Position numbers and translations under genes: made by a program
Shown here: piece after piece, positions 42,395-51,040 of the stretch
Layout of the letters: each line of letters opens with the position of its first letter
Numbering within the stretch: the first letter of the stretch is position 1
NCBI GenBank assembly: GCA_965221575.1
Contig: CBDCSM010000014.1
Span: forward strand, 620,001 to 684,000
DNA from: JAPPHA01 sp965221575
GTDB lineage: Bacteria > Pseudomonadota > Alphaproteobacteria > Rhodobacterales > Rhodobacteraceae
Direction: 5' to 3'
Length of the DNA stretch: 64,000 nt
The notes under the pieces: generated by a model
The model's database searches: none
The model's input: only the letters and a program-made list of their open reading frames with translations
What the model was told of the DNA's origin: nothing

Positions 42395-43810
42395 TTACTT
42401 TCTGAGGTGCGCGACCCCGAGTTCCTGCCACATCCATGCGAAGTCGTAAGGTTCGATTGCCCTGGACTGACGCATCCTTGCTTCACCTGTTTCCAGGACT
42501 TTCAGCCAGGCGGCGACCTTTTCCTTTCCTTCCGGTGTCTTGGCCGCAACCCGTGGAGATGTGTCACCAAGCATCGGGATGGGTTGATCAAGGGTTTCGC
42601 GAAAATGCCGGTCGTAGAACTCCGTGACGATCTGGCTTTCGACTTCCGGAGGCAGGTCGGCCTGCTCAATGGGCGCGGGGTTCGTACGGTGCGCCGCCAT
42701 GGCCTGCTCCACGGTCTGGTGTACCATGACGGGCTCCGCCACAAGGTTGCCAAGAATGTCCTTCAGGCGGCTCTGCAGCTTTTTCGCCCGCGCGGCTGAA
42801 TTGACACTTGCCTGGAGCTTTTCACCCTTCAATTCGATGGTGCCGAGAGCCAGCGCCCCGTCTTCCAGATGCGCCTTGTAGAGAATGCTGCCTGCCCGTT
42901 GAGCCCGGGATTTGGCCTCCTCTCTTGCCGGAGCAACCCAGTTCCAGATTCTCGATGACGCCGCTTCCATATCAGGTGTAGCGTTCAGCAGGTCTCGCAA
43001 TTGCTTCCGTGTCGTGCCCCTGGCGAATGAACAATGCAGCTCAATGAACTCGACTTCATCTCCTTCCGCGTTCAGCAGGGTGGGACATTCTGCATTATCC
43101 GGATCCAGCACGGTTCCCTCCAGCCACGCTTCGGAGAACAGGGGTGCCGACGTTTTCAGGACCTTGGCGAGGGACAGTCTCCGGATCACTTCCTGGCCAG
43201 CATGTTTATCCTGTTCGCGGAGCCTCTCCCGGATTTCAACCTCAGCGTCGTCGGCGCACAAGTTGACCTCGTCGATGACCTGCGCCGACAGCTCCGGCTG
43301 AAACGGGAGCAATCCGCCCGCGATGATATGATGCCCTCGAACCTCGACGATGCGCATCGCAAGATGTTCCCATTGAAGCATTGTCCGGGTAGCGGAGTGT
43401 TCCGTAACCAGGAACGGATCACCCCCGAGGATCAGGTCGCGCGCCATGAAGGATGCACCTGGCCGGACATCACTGACCTCGTAAATGCTCATCACGGAAT
43501 CCCTGATGCCTTTCAAATAGGTCTTGGGGATGGCCTTCTCATTCCAGCCACGCCTTTTAAGGTATTGGTCGACGACATTGCCGTCCCTGGTTTCCCGGGT
43601 GAGGAAATCATTCATGGCAACGTCTTTCAGAACTGTTACCCAGTGCGCCCCGATCTTCCCCGCAAGCTCTTCGAACGTGTCGAGATCATACGCATCGCAA
43701 TAGGCGTGCAGGTGATCGTGGATCGCCTCCTGGAAATATCCGGGCCAGGGCTCCTGCACCATCCATTTCGCAAGTCCGTCATATACGGTCGCCGGTATCC
43801 TGATGGTCAT
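42395..43810 (-). CDS. Uncharacterised 471-aa protein in the Tn3 operon
   Basis: I do not recognise a named function. The N-terminus (MTIRIPATVYDGLAKWMVQE) has no signal or membrane segment. A conserved-looking core reads YEVSDVRPGASFMARDLILG (about 113), HSATRTMLQWEHLAMRIVEV and HHIIAGGLLPF. The C-terminal 60 residues (TSPRVAAKTPEGKEKVAAWL, then AIEPYDFAWMWQELGV) resemble a short domain found at the end of several bacterial proteins of unknown role. It starts 6 bp after the recombinase stop, so it is co-expressed with the transposition genes. It could be an accessory transposition factor or a passenger, such as a defence or regulatory protein; the sequence does not decide. Confidence 0.6.
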   Translation of the reverse strand: MTIRIPATVYDGLAKWMVQEPWPGYFQEAIHDHLHAYCDAYDLDTFEELAGKIGAHWVTVLKDVAMNDFLTRETRDGNVVDQYLKRRGWNEKAIPKTYLKGIRDSVMSIYEVSDVRPGASFMARDLILGGDPFLVTEHSATRTMLQWEHLAMRIVEVRGHHIIAGGLLPFQPELSAQVIDEVNLCADDAEVEIRERLREQDKHAGQEVIRRLSLAKVLKTSAPLFSEAWLEGTVLDPDNAECPTLLNAEGDEVEFIELHCSFARGTTRKQLRDLLNATPDMEAASSRIWNWVAPAREEAKSRAQRAGSILYKAHLEDGALALGTIELKGEKLQASVNSAARAKKLQSRLKDILGNLVAEPVMVHQTVEQAMAAHRTNPAPIEQADLPPEVESQIVTEFYDRHFRETLDQPIPMLGDTSPRVAAKTPEGKEKVAAWLKVLETGEARMRQSRAIEPYDFAWMWQELGVAHLRK

Positions 43811-43816
43811 TTCTTC

Positions 43817-44410
43817 TTACCAGAGCCCTTCGAAACGGCCCGCCGCCGTGCGTGTATAATGGGCGGTGTGTCTTGGGTCGCGATGCCCCAGGTAATCCTG
43901 GATCAGGCGAAGATCATACCCCTTGTTGGCTAGCGCGAAGCCGCAGGAATGGCGAAGCATATGTGGATGGATGTGCCCAAGACCTGCGCGGGCCCCTGCT
44001 TGCGCAACGATATAGTTCACAGCCTGACGGGCGAGAGGCTGCCGGCGTTCAGAGACAAACAACCATGGCAGCACATCTTCGCGCGAGGCCAGCCAGCGGC
44101 GAACTGCGCGCAGTTCATCGCCCGCCAATGGCTGCTCGACGCTGAGACCATTCTTGAGACGTGAGATCCAGAGGCGGGCCTGATCGAGGTTGGCATCGCT
44201 GCGACGCAAGGCAATTGCTTCCGATACACGCAAGCCGTGGCGAAACATCAGCAGAAGCAGCAGGTGGTCCCGAACACCATGACGACCACGTTTGGCGGCT
44301 GCCAGCAACCGGTCGATCTCCGTGTCACCCAGAAAATCTCGTGCGCGTTCATGGGCATCAGTGGTCCGGTCCTGCGCGGCACTTTTTACTTTTCGCCGGT
44401 TGGGCGGCAT
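43817..44410 (-). CDS. Short tyrosine recombinase (FimB/TnpI-like)
   Basis: A 197-aa protein without a separate core-binding domain, like FimB/FimE-type recombinases. It has MFRHGLRVSEAIAL (first Arg, about 62), HPHMLRHSCGFALAN (His, second Arg, about 148), DYLGHRDPRHTAHY (His, Tyr, about 173). In a Tn3 element it would resolve cointegrates at an internal site. It stands 81 bp after the transposase stop and just before the 471-aa gene. All catalytic residues are present. Confidence 0.88.
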   Translation of the reverse strand: MPPNRRKVKSAAQDRTTDAHERARDFLGDTEIDRLLAAAKRGRHGVRDHLLLLLMFRHGLRVSEAIALRRSDANLDQARLWISRLKNGLSVEQPLAGDELRAVRRWLASREDVLPWLFVSERRQPLARQAVNYIVAQAGARAGLGHIHPHMLRHSCGFALANKGYDLRLIQDYLGHRDPRHTAHYTRTAAGRFEGLW

Positions 44411-44491
44411 ATCCAGAGCCTCACTTTTTCCTTGATTTACAGGGGCAGGAATTCCCGCACTCTTGACAATTCGCGCACTTTGTAAAGAGTG

Positions 44492-47392
44492 TCACGCCGC
44501 CATTCTGCCGAAATCGAGCCGGTGGTGCAGATCAAGTTCAAATTTTCCATAGGGATTGAGATGTCCGGTGAGTGCCGGGCTCAGGCCACGATGGTCGGCA
44601 TCGGTCATGCGAGACTGCCAGGCAGGCTCCGACAGGACCGACTGCAGCATGCGGGTGTTGATGTAGACAAGCGAAGACTGGAGCACGTGAAGCGCAAACG
44701 CGGATACCTCCTGGTCCTCGATCCTGTTCGACGCAAATTCCCCACTCTTGCCAAAGAACACGAAGCTGTTGGTTCCGTTCCAGTTCTCCACGACGTTCAA
44801 CCCTTCATGGATTTCGCGGCGCAGTGCCTCGGAGCGGAGATAGCGGCACAGGAAGATTGTCCGCACGGCACGGCCGAGTTCGGCGAGCGCCTTGTAGGTC
44901 GGGTGCGTCACCTCTGCTCGTGCAAAGCGGCGCAGGATCGATTCAGGGTCGGCTGTGCCATGGCGCATGGCGGAGGCATACTTGATCATCTCATCGTACT
45001 GGCGCTCGATTTCCAGCCAGTTGATCGGCGCGGCCAGGAGGGGTGCCATGTTCGAGAGTTCGCCCCACATACCCGCGCGCGGCGGCGCCAACTTCTTGCG
45101 GCTGATCCCTTTCAGGCGCGGTGCAAGTTCGAATCCGAGAAGCCGGCAGAAGGCAAAGCCGATAGCGCTCTGCCCATGGGTATCCACATACTGGCGCTGG
45201 ATTTCCATATCGGTGCAGTGGCGCAGAACGCCCTCGATCATCGAGGCCACCTCCGAAGATGAACAGCGCTTCAACTGCGAATAAATGCAGGTCGCATTGC
45301 GGTCCACGTGCCAGTAGATCATCACGCCACGTCCACCATAGCGCGCATGCCATTCGGTTATCAGATTCCGGTCCCAGGCAGCGAACTTGACCGAATCCGA
45401 TGCGCAGGCAGTTCCGGCATCACCCCAGACGGCCGGATCACGGATCCGCAGCGTCGCGTTTGCCGTATCCATCGCAGCGGCGCGCAGCGCCCCCGGATGA
45501 ATGTAGCGATGGCGAATGTGCAGAAGCTCGTCATAGCTGACTTCCGACGTCCCGCCCGCGACGCGTTTCAGCCCGGCATTTGTTCCAAGTCCATAGAGGC
45601 AAAGCAGCAGGCGGCGGTCGCGTACCTCCCGGGGCAGAACCTCTCTCGAGGCCGAGGTTTTGAAATGCCTCAGGAAGCCCGTGTCCAGCGCCGTTTCCTT
45701 CAGCACGTCCAGCAGGCTGGTCATTGGCCAGCGATGACCGATCTCGGTCTTCAATGCAAGAAGACCGGCAGGTTCCGGCAATGGGTCAAAGGGGGTGACG
45801 GATATCCGCACGTCTGGCGAAAGTCTGAGGCGAACCTTGTCATTCTCGGGAAATGTCGTGTTCAGTTCCCGCAACTCCCGCTCAAGCTCTGCCCGGATCT
45901 CTCCAGCAAACGTCGCGGCGTCCTGAGGCAGGTTCAGAACCTCATAGTAGTGATCACGCTGCTCGGCAAAGTCCTGAGGCAGGTCTTCGGCCGGGTTGCG
46001 GTATCTGTCGGCACCCTCGATCCAGACTTCACGGGCCCGGATGCTTTCACGAAGCCGAGTCAGGATGCAAAGCTCAAAACTGATCACATTCACCTTGCCA
46101 TGCCCGTCAATCACCGAAGCCCGCCAGCCCGCAGGGATCGCGTCAAGCGGTGCGTCTGCTGCAGGAGCGATACGCTTGTTCAGTCGACGCATTTCGGCAA
46201 TCCATTCCAGCGCGTCCAGAATGGGATGCCAGGCGATGTTGTTCGAGCGAAATGTCAGCACCTCAAGCAAACGATGCAGCATTGGACGATAATGATAGGA
46301 CCAGGACCGGCGCATCACCGTGTGCAACTGACGCTTGAAGCCACCGCGGCTCCTGTATTCCATGATGATTTTCTGAAGCTTTTCACGATCAGCGACGGGA
46401 TAGATCACGTCACATACCCGACCTTCAGGATCCGCAATCGCTGCGATGGCGATGTCCGCCAACAAGCGGCCCTTGCCGTGAACGCGTTCGATCTCCCGCA
46501 CGAACTGCTTTTCGACCTCGCGCCTCGCGCGGGTAGTCATCCGGTGAATCACCTCAAGCGACAGATCGACGAGATGATCGGTCATCCTGGTTTCACGCGA
46601 CATCAGCCAGATGGCCATCATTCCATGCCGCCGTGCAGGTTCATGACGACGCATCTCCCAGGATGTCTCGCCGGCGACCCGGCGTGCAATCCGTGCAATC
46701 CAGCCTTGATGCAGACGGGCAAACAAATGGTGCGGGAGGTCCAGTGATCTGACGAATGCAAGCCGGTCAGCCGTCGCAAGAATGTCCACAAGTGTTGCGG
46801 TACCCCCGTCTCCCTTGAGATCGCTGAAGCCAACGGAACCGGCAAAATCCTCGAGACATGCGTCAAGTGCATCCGTCGTCGCCGGTGCCAGGGCATCCGC
46901 CATCTCGGCAAGTAGTGCCGCAACAAATTCTGATCGGGCAGATCGTACGAGGCGCGCTATCACCTTGTCGCTGGAAACATACACGCGATTACGGCGGCAC
47001 CATTCAAATCCTGCGATAATCAGGTCATCGACTTCGGAAGTAATCGGACATTCGTGATGTCTCAGCCAGACCAGCAAGTCATTGCGACGTTGCTCCGATA
47101 ATCGCGTGAACCCTTCGCGGTCCACAATCATCGCGCGATGCCGGCGCGCCGTTCTGTTTCCAAGTTTGTAGGCCGTGGCATGCTTGGCGTCTGCCTCCGT
47201 CTGATCAGCGACATAGCGCAGGACCTCGGACTCAATCTCGGCCCAGTCATCAAAGAATCGGGCGTGGAGCCGAAAGTGCAGCAACTGAACGGCAACCCCC
47301 AACCGCGAAGCGGTGGGAAGGTTGCGAACGAACAGCAAATCGTCAAATGACAGGCTCCAGGCCGCGGCGACAGACGGTGTAGAACTTTCCAT
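44492..47392 (-). CDS. Tn3 family transposase TnpA
   Basis: About 966 aa. The N-terminal DNA-binding half begins MESSTPSVAAAWSLSFDDLL. The catalytic domain carries the Tn3-type segments MTSLLDVLKETALDTGFL (about 590), the DDE-type region near ISFELCILTRL and YGGRGVMIYWHVDRNATCIY (about 730, where the first Asp sits at HVD). The C-terminal end has NWNGTNSFVFFGKSGEFASN, RIEDQEVSAFALHVLQSSLV with the Glu, and LTGHLNPYGKFELDL. These C-terminal motifs are diagnostic for the family. I set the start at 47392, where GGGAGGA lies 7 nt upstream; the frame extends further only into terminal-repeat sequence. Intact and of normal length. Confidence 0.9.
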   Translation of the reverse strand: MESSTPSVAAAWSLSFDDLLFVRNLPTASRLGVAVQLLHFRLHARFFDDWAEIESEVLRYVADQTEADAKHATAYKLGNRTARRHRAMIVDREGFTRLSEQRRNDLLVWLRHHECPITSEVDDLIIAGFEWCRRNRVYVSSDKVIARLVRSARSEFVAALLAEMADALAPATTDALDACLEDFAGSVGFSDLKGDGGTATLVDILATADRLAFVRSLDLPHHLFARLHQGWIARIARRVAGETSWEMRRHEPARRHGMMAIWLMSRETRMTDHLVDLSLEVIHRMTTRARREVEKQFVREIERVHGKGRLLADIAIAAIADPEGRVCDVIYPVADREKLQKIIMEYRSRGGFKRQLHTVMRRSWSYHYRPMLHRLLEVLTFRSNNIAWHPILDALEWIAEMRRLNKRIAPAADAPLDAIPAGWRASVIDGHGKVNVISFELCILTRLRESIRAREVWIEGADRYRNPAEDLPQDFAEQRDHYYEVLNLPQDAATFAGEIRAELERELRELNTTFPENDKVRLRLSPDVRISVTPFDPLPEPAGLLALKTEIGHRWPMTSLLDVLKETALDTGFLRHFKTSASREVLPREVRDRRLLLCLYGLGTNAGLKRVAGGTSEVSYDELLHIRHRYIHPGALRAAAMDTANATLRIRDPAVWGDAGTACASDSVKFAAWDRNLITEWHARYGGRGVMIYWHVDRNATCIYSQLKRCSSSEVASMIEGVLRHCTDMEIQRQYVDTHGQSAIGFAFCRLLGFELAPRLKGISRKKLAPPRAGMWGELSNMAPLLAAPINWLEIERQYDEMIKYASAMRHGTADPESILRRFARAEVTHPTYKALAELGRAVRTIFLCRYLRSEALRREIHEGLNVVENWNGTNSFVFFGKSGEFASNRIEDQEVSAFALHVLQSSLVYINTRMLQSVLSEPAWQSRMTDADHRGLSPALTGHLNPYGKFELDLHHRLDFGRMAA

Positions 47393-47461
47393 TGCATCCT
47401 CCCATGCAGCGGAAAACTCCCTTGAACCCAAATATAGATACGTCAAGCACCCATTTGCCCA

Positions 47462-47511
47462 CCCCATGTTCGGTTTCGTGGCCATATTTGCAGCTTCGAG
47501 CCCATTAGGCC
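47462..47511 (-). repeat. Tn3-type terminal inverted repeat, right
   Basis: Inverse partner of 42256-42305, ending ATTAGGCC at 47511. It lies 70 bp upstream of the tnpA start. Confidence 0.65.
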
Positions 47512-47639
47512 TTAACGGGCATGCGGGGATCTGTGCGGGGGGCGTCGGGCAACCGACGTTCCTACCGCGACCGTTAAGCATTTTGTTTTCGCTTCTCGTC
47601 GCATTCACGGTCGATTGTCCGCCCATTTTGCTGAGCGCA

Positions 47640-47778
47640 GCGAGAATGCACATTTTTCCAGCTTGCCTGTGCTGTTTTACGACTTCGAGGACGGTATTCT
47701 TGCTGATTCCGAGGTCACGGGCGATCCAGCGGTAACTTCGTCCCTCGCTGACGGTTACAGCCTCGCGACTCCGACCGT
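47640..47778 (-). pseudogene. Serine resolvase, C-terminal HTH fragment
   Basis: On the minus strand: VTVSEGRSYRWIARDLGISK, then NTVLEVVKQHRQAGK. This is the helix-turn-helix tail of resolvases (SYRWIARDLGISKNTV). The catalytic domain is absent. It borders the mercury remnant. Confidence 0.6.
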
Positions 47779-47783
47779 CAGCG

Positions 47784-48002
47784 TCATCCGGCAGTGCCGA
47801 CTTGCACCGGCGGACACGGCACGGTCGCGTAGGAACAGAAAACGCAGCAGTCGCCGGGCTTGGGCTTCAGAACCACCCCGCAGTGATTGCAATCGTAGAA
47901 CCACTGGCAGGCGTCGGTCGGCATCGTCACCGTCTCGGAGTGACCGCACGCCGGACAAGTGATGGTTGTCTCCAGTACTACCGATGCCTTCTGCGCCGCC
48001 AT
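47784..48002 (-). CDS. GDCCVxC-domain protein linked to mercury resistance
   Basis: A 72-aa protein: ITCPACGHSETVTMPTDACQ, FYDCNHCGVVLKPKPG and the diagnostic GDCCVFCSYATVPCPP. Proteins with this motif occur beside merF and other mer genes; some homologues are selenoproteins. Six or more Cys residues suggest binding of a soft metal ion. The start at 48002 lies inside the end of merF (25-bp overlap), so the two are coupled. No merA, merR, merT or merP is present in the window. Confidence 0.85.
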   Translation of the reverse strand: MAAQKASVVLETTITCPACGHSETVTMPTDACQWFYDCNHCGVVLKPKPGDCCVFCSYATVPCPPVQVGTAG

Positions 48003-48196
48003 ATCGCGTACCCCGTGATAGCAAGAAAGACTAGCAGCGCCGACAGCAGAATCGGGTCCAGATATCCGGCGTTGGCCGAAAGCCCGAAGGCCGCGAGGAG
48101 CGACACGGGAACCGGCGTAAAGCAGCACAGCGCCGCCGCCACGGAACCGGCAATACCGACCCCCAAGAGCTTGTCCCTCAACGCGTCGCGCTCCAC
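47978..48196 (-). CDS. merF: MerF-type mercuric ion transporter
   Basis: A 72-aa inner-membrane protein with two membrane segments. The first is GIAGSVAAALCCFTPVPVSL with the Hg-binding Cys-Cys, the second YLDPILLSALLVFLAITGYA, followed by WRRRRHR. This is MerF organisation: import of Hg(II) into the cytosol for reduction. I start at GTG 48196 (VERDALRDKL), which gives the family length; upstream codons read into unrelated sequence. Without a mercuric reductase nearby the pair is probably a remnant of a mer operon or depends on genes elsewhere. Confidence 0.82.
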   Translation of the reverse strand: MERDALRDKLLGVGIAGSVAAALCCFTPVPVSLLAAFGLSANAGYLDPILLSALLVFLAITGYAIWRRRRHR

Positions 48197-48254
48197 ACGG
48201 TTGCCTGGAGACAAGCCTATCGCGCCGTGGAACATGGATTTGCCAAGAATCAAT

Positions 48255-48472
48255 GCAAGAACAGATCTGCCATGGAGAGATTTCCACCTGAAATCCGGGA
48301 CTTTGCCAACCAGTTTGTGTTGTTGCAGGAACGGCGCCATCAGGCTGACTATGATCCCTTCATCAAGTTCACGCAGCACGATGTCCTCACGTCAATCGAT
48401 GCCGCGGTTGTAGCGATTGAAAAACTGCAAGCATCAAGGACCACAGTACACGACACACTGGATTTCGGGTAG
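48255..48472 (+). pseudogene. C-terminal fragment of an uncharacterised HEPN-like protein
   Basis: 72 codons in frame: AMERFPPEIRDFANQFVLLQ, ERRHQADYDPFIKFTQHDVL, then a helical tail. The segment FVLLQERRHQADYDP is common to the ends of small helical (HEPN-like) proteins of unknown role. No proper start is visible. It is read toward the MITE-like repeat that follows. Confidence 0.45.
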
Positions 48473-48824
48473 TTTGACCGTAATAGGCCTCAACCCAACA
48501 TGGGTACCAAAAGTCCCACAACAGGTCGGTTCAATAGGGGATCTGTATTCTTGCTGATTCTGAAGTCATCAACCGGTGCTCTCAGAGGCCGCTGACGGGT
48601 AAATACCCAGGCAAACGCCGCTAATTGCGGCTGAGAGCATCGAAAATCCCCTGAAATTTCGCCTATACAGGGTACGATCTCTCAAACGACAAGCTGCGGA
48701 ACAACACGGGTGTCATGCCCCCCATATCCGCACCCTGCATCATCCCGGAAAATTGGGGGCACCAGAACGGTAATCCGTCAACTATTTCAGAGAAATCCGA
48801 ACTTCCTTGTGGGACTGTAACTGC

Positions 48825-50309
48825 TCACCCCTTTTTGGGTTTGGGCTGAGCGTAGTGCATCTTTATCATTTCGGCGGCGTTTCCGGCGAGTGCGATCTGG
48901 ATGGCGACGAGGGGATTGTAGCCGAGCGCGGCCATGGAACTCAGGTAGCTTGAGATTCTGCACCAGGCCTCGGCGTAGAACCGGGTCCGGAAGCATCCTG
49001 AGACCTTGATCTTGACCTTCGCCATCCTGATTTTCTGTTCGCCAAAATTATTTGTGAATCTGACATCCGGGTCGCCCATGAAGCGCAGCACGGATTCCTC
49101 GTGCTTGACGAGGCGCTCATGGAGGTTGTGTGCGTCGGACTTCGCGATGCGTCCGCGTTTTCCTTTCGGTCGGGGCGGGATTTCGGGCAGTTCCTTGCCG
49201 CCCTGGGTCAGGATGGTCCGGTATCGCTTGCGCACGGCCAGGCGTTCGGCCTCACTCAGGGTCTTGGTCGCACTCCTGTTGACCCTGTGGCAGGCCTCGC
49301 GCAACAACTTCTTCATCAGGCGCGCCCAGCGGAAGCCGTTGGACTCGACGACAAAGGCGATTTCGCGGAGGAGATGCGAGCCACAGAGCTGATGCCTGCA
49401 CTGGTCGTAGGCGAAGTACGAGGCCCAGCAGTCGTGGACCAGCGTGCCCGTATAGCGCGGGATTATGCCGATCTCCTCGATCGCCTCCCTTCCGCGCTTG
49501 CGATGCAGGAACTTCAGGGTCAGGGATCCGTCGGTGACGACGTGGAGCCATTGGGTCCTGCCATCGACCCGGAAGCCGGTCTCGTCGGCGTGCAGGGCCG
49601 GGCGTTCCAGGAGATGCGCGATGGCGGCCTCCTCCCATGACTGCAGCGCGTCATGAAGGCGCCTGACATAGCCGAGGCAGGTGGCCTCGGAGAGCCTGAG
49701 GCCGGAGATCGCCTGCACCAGCGCGACGGCCCGACGCAGCGAGAGCATGTGGGCGACCAGCAGGTTGATGACAAAGGCCTGAAGGCCGGCGCCGTATTGC
49801 AGCGGACCCGGCATGGTGTCGGGGAACCGCCCCTTGGTCCGGGCCCGGCAGTCCGGGCATTCCTTGACCTCGGCATCCACGCGGCGCTCGACGACCTCGA
49901 ACACGATGTCGTACAGGATTCGCCGTTCCCTCTCGACAGGGTCGATGCCGGAAAGGTCGGCGCCGCATGCGTCGCAGGCCTCGACGGTGACCGTCTCCTC
50001 GACCGTGGTCTTGCGGAGGTTGTCGCCTGTCTGCAGGTTCGGCTTCGCGCCCGTGCCGCTGGCGCCCTTGCCCGTGCGCCGTGCGGTCTCGTCTTTCTCC
50101 GTCTGCGACGGCGGGAGACCGGAATTGGCGCTGGTCTTGCGGGTCGTCTTCTCCAGCAGGACGGCGATCAGCACACTCATCAGCGTGATCAGTATCCCGA
50201 ACATCGCGTCGGCTTCCGCCGACACCTTGCCAGCCTCGCGCAGGGTCTTGATCCGCGCCTTTGCCGCCTCGAACTCCTCGCGCAGCAAAGCCCCGTTCAC
50301 CGTCGGCAT
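48825..50309 (-). CDS. IS66 family transposase (ISBst12-like TnpC)
   Basis: A 494-aa protein. It has an N-terminal coil (about 1-60), then SANSGLPPSQTEKDE (about 62), a zinc-ribbon segment CDACGADLS (about 110), and VKECPDCRARTKGRFP. The DDE domain follows: first Asp in RPALHADETGFRVDGRTQWL (about 230), LVHDCWASYFAYDQCRHQLC with the second Asp (about 285), LCGSHLLREIAFV, and Glu in RFTNNFGEQKIRMAKVKIK (about 430). ISBst12-group elements need only this transposase. The ATG at 50309 overlaps the stop of the small upstream gene. Confidence 0.92.
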   Translation of the reverse strand: MPTVNGALLREEFEAAKARIKTLREAGKVSAEADAMFGILITLMSVLIAVLLEKTTRKTSANSGLPPSQTEKDETARRTGKGASGTGAKPNLQTGDNLRKTTVEETVTVEACDACGADLSGIDPVERERRILYDIVFEVVERRVDAEVKECPDCRARTKGRFPDTMPGPLQYGAGLQAFVINLLVAHMLSLRRAVALVQAISGLRLSEATCLGYVRRLHDALQSWEEAAIAHLLERPALHADETGFRVDGRTQWLHVVTDGSLTLKFLHRKRGREAIEEIGIIPRYTGTLVHDCWASYFAYDQCRHQLCGSHLLREIAFVVESNGFRWARLMKKLLREACHRVNRSATKTLSEAERLAVRKRYRTILTQGGKELPEIPPRPKGKRGRIAKSDAHNLHERLVKHEESVLRFMGDPDVRFTNNFGEQKIRMAKVKIKVSGCFRTRFYAEAWCRISSYLSSMAALGYNPLVAIQIALAGNAAEMIKMHYAQPKPKKG

Positions 50310-50551
50310 CACTCCGCCTCCACCGCCATGATCGCCGAGATCACCGCGAGGCGTTCGCCCGGCGGCATCTTCCTGTAGCCCTGCGCCCAGCGGGCGGCCT
50401 TGCGCTTGATGCGCTGACGGTCGGTCGCGTTCCGCCCGGCATGGCCGGCACAGTGCATCCGCCCGGGCTCGAAGTTGAGCCACACCACCTCGGTGCGGAC
50501 CCGGGCCTGGGTCGTCACCTGCAGGGCGACGCGGCGCCAGTCCGACAGCAT
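50309..50551 (-). CDS. Small accessory protein upstream of IS66 transposase
   Basis: 80 aa, Arg-rich: MLSDWRRVALQVTTQARVRT, then RQRIKRKAARWAQGYRKMPP. Basic and probably DNA-binding. Its stop overlaps the tnpC start (TGATG), so it is co-translated. Similar short genes precede some ISBst12-type transposases; no function is assigned. Confidence 0.6.
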   Translation of the reverse strand: MLSDWRRVALQVTTQARVRTEVVWLNFEPGRMHCAGHAGRNATDRQRIKRKAARWAQGYRKMPPGERLAVISAIMAVEAE

Positions 50552-50582
50552 CCCGTCATACAGCGCCGAGGGATTATCGTCA

Positions 50583-50604
50583 AAAACCCCACATTTCGGG
50601 TTTT
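50583..50604. terminator. Hairpin between IS66 genes and cargo
   Basis: AAAACCC (50583-50589) pairs with GGGTTTT (50598-50604), with an 8-nt loop. Flanked by A/T, it may terminate transcription in either direction at the divergent boundary. Confidence 0.4.
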
Positions 50605-51030
50605 GAGGTCACGGTTCATTACCGATTCCACCCACTGGCGGGTCAGACGGTCACGCGAGTCGGCAAGAGGTCGTTTCGTGGCGATCCGATTTCGGTGGTG
50701 GTCGATGGACAGGGTCGCAGGCAGTACATTCCGGACTGGATGATGCTTCCGGAGGCATCGCGATGGGAACTCTGTGACACACCGCGCCTGTCACTGACAG
50801 CGCTGTCTGACTTGAGCGCCCTGCTCACGCGCTTTTTCCGGGAGCCAGCTTTACCGGGAGACCCGCATGACAGGACAACGATACACAACCCGACAGCCGG
50901 ATCTGTTCAGGCATCGCCTGGCGCTCCGCCTGGACCCGGATCAACGCAAGGCGGCGGTTTTGGCTCTGGAACAGCTGATGACAGCAGTTGCCAGGGACGG
51001 CGAGGCGGCGCCGGAGGAGACGGACGATGA
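50605..51030 (+). CDS. DUF5372-like protein upstream of serine recombinase
   Basis: The frame reads VTVHYRFHPLAGQTVTRVGK, then RSFRGDPISVVVDGQGRRQY and PDWMMLPEA. The segment FHPLAG followed by a short beta-rich region matches the DUF5372 type often found before large serine recombinases. The start is uncertain: no ATG lies upstream in frame (ATT 50593, GTC 50608 or GTG 50695 are options). The C-terminal 45 residues overlap the next small gene in another frame and may not be conserved. It ends with TGA inside the recombinase start (ATGA at 51027). Confidence 0.5.
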   Translation, partial: EVTVHYRFHPLAGQTVTRVGKRSFRGDPISVVVDGQGRRQYIPDWMMLPEASRWELCDTPRLSLTALSDLSALLTRFFREPALPGDPHDRTTIHNPTAGSVQASPGAPPGPGSTQGGGFGSGTADDSSCQGRRGGAGGDGR

Positions 51031-51040
51031 CGAAGTCTGA
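50867..51040 (+). CDS. Small 57-aa protein coupled to serine recombinase
   Basis: MTGQRYTTRQPDLFRHRLAL, then DPDQRKAAVLALEQLMTAVA and a very acidic tail EEDDDEV-like. ATG at 50867, 13 nt after CCGGGAG. It overlaps the recombinase start by 14 bp. Compact acidic/basic helical proteins in this position are common in such recombinase cassettes; they may act as directionality or stability partners, but this is not shown. Confidence 0.55.
   Translation: MTGQRYTTRQPDLFRHRLALRLDPDQRKAAVLALEQLMTAVARDGEAAPEETDDDEV

Larger units (their letters stand above)
42256..47511 (-). mobile_element. Tn3 family transposon with tyrosine recombinase and unknown passenger
   Basis: A Tn3-type transposase, a FimB-like tyrosine recombinase and a 471-aa unknown form one minus-strand operon between 50-bp inverted repeats. 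Element size is 5.26 kb. Tn3 elements with a tyrosine recombinase in place of a serine resolvase are known (Tn4430 type). I see no target duplication, so the outer limits may have been altered. Confidence 0.7.

Noticed and set aside
45308..46747. 479-codon plus-strand frame opposite Tn3 tnpA
   Set aside because: Antisense shadow of a family-typical transposase.
41512..47511. Treating the resolvase at 41512 and the Tn3 transposase as one transposon
   Set aside because: The only matching inverted repeats I found start at 42256, between the resolvase and the other genes, and the unit already has its own tyrosine recombinase. A wider element with undetected ends remains possible.
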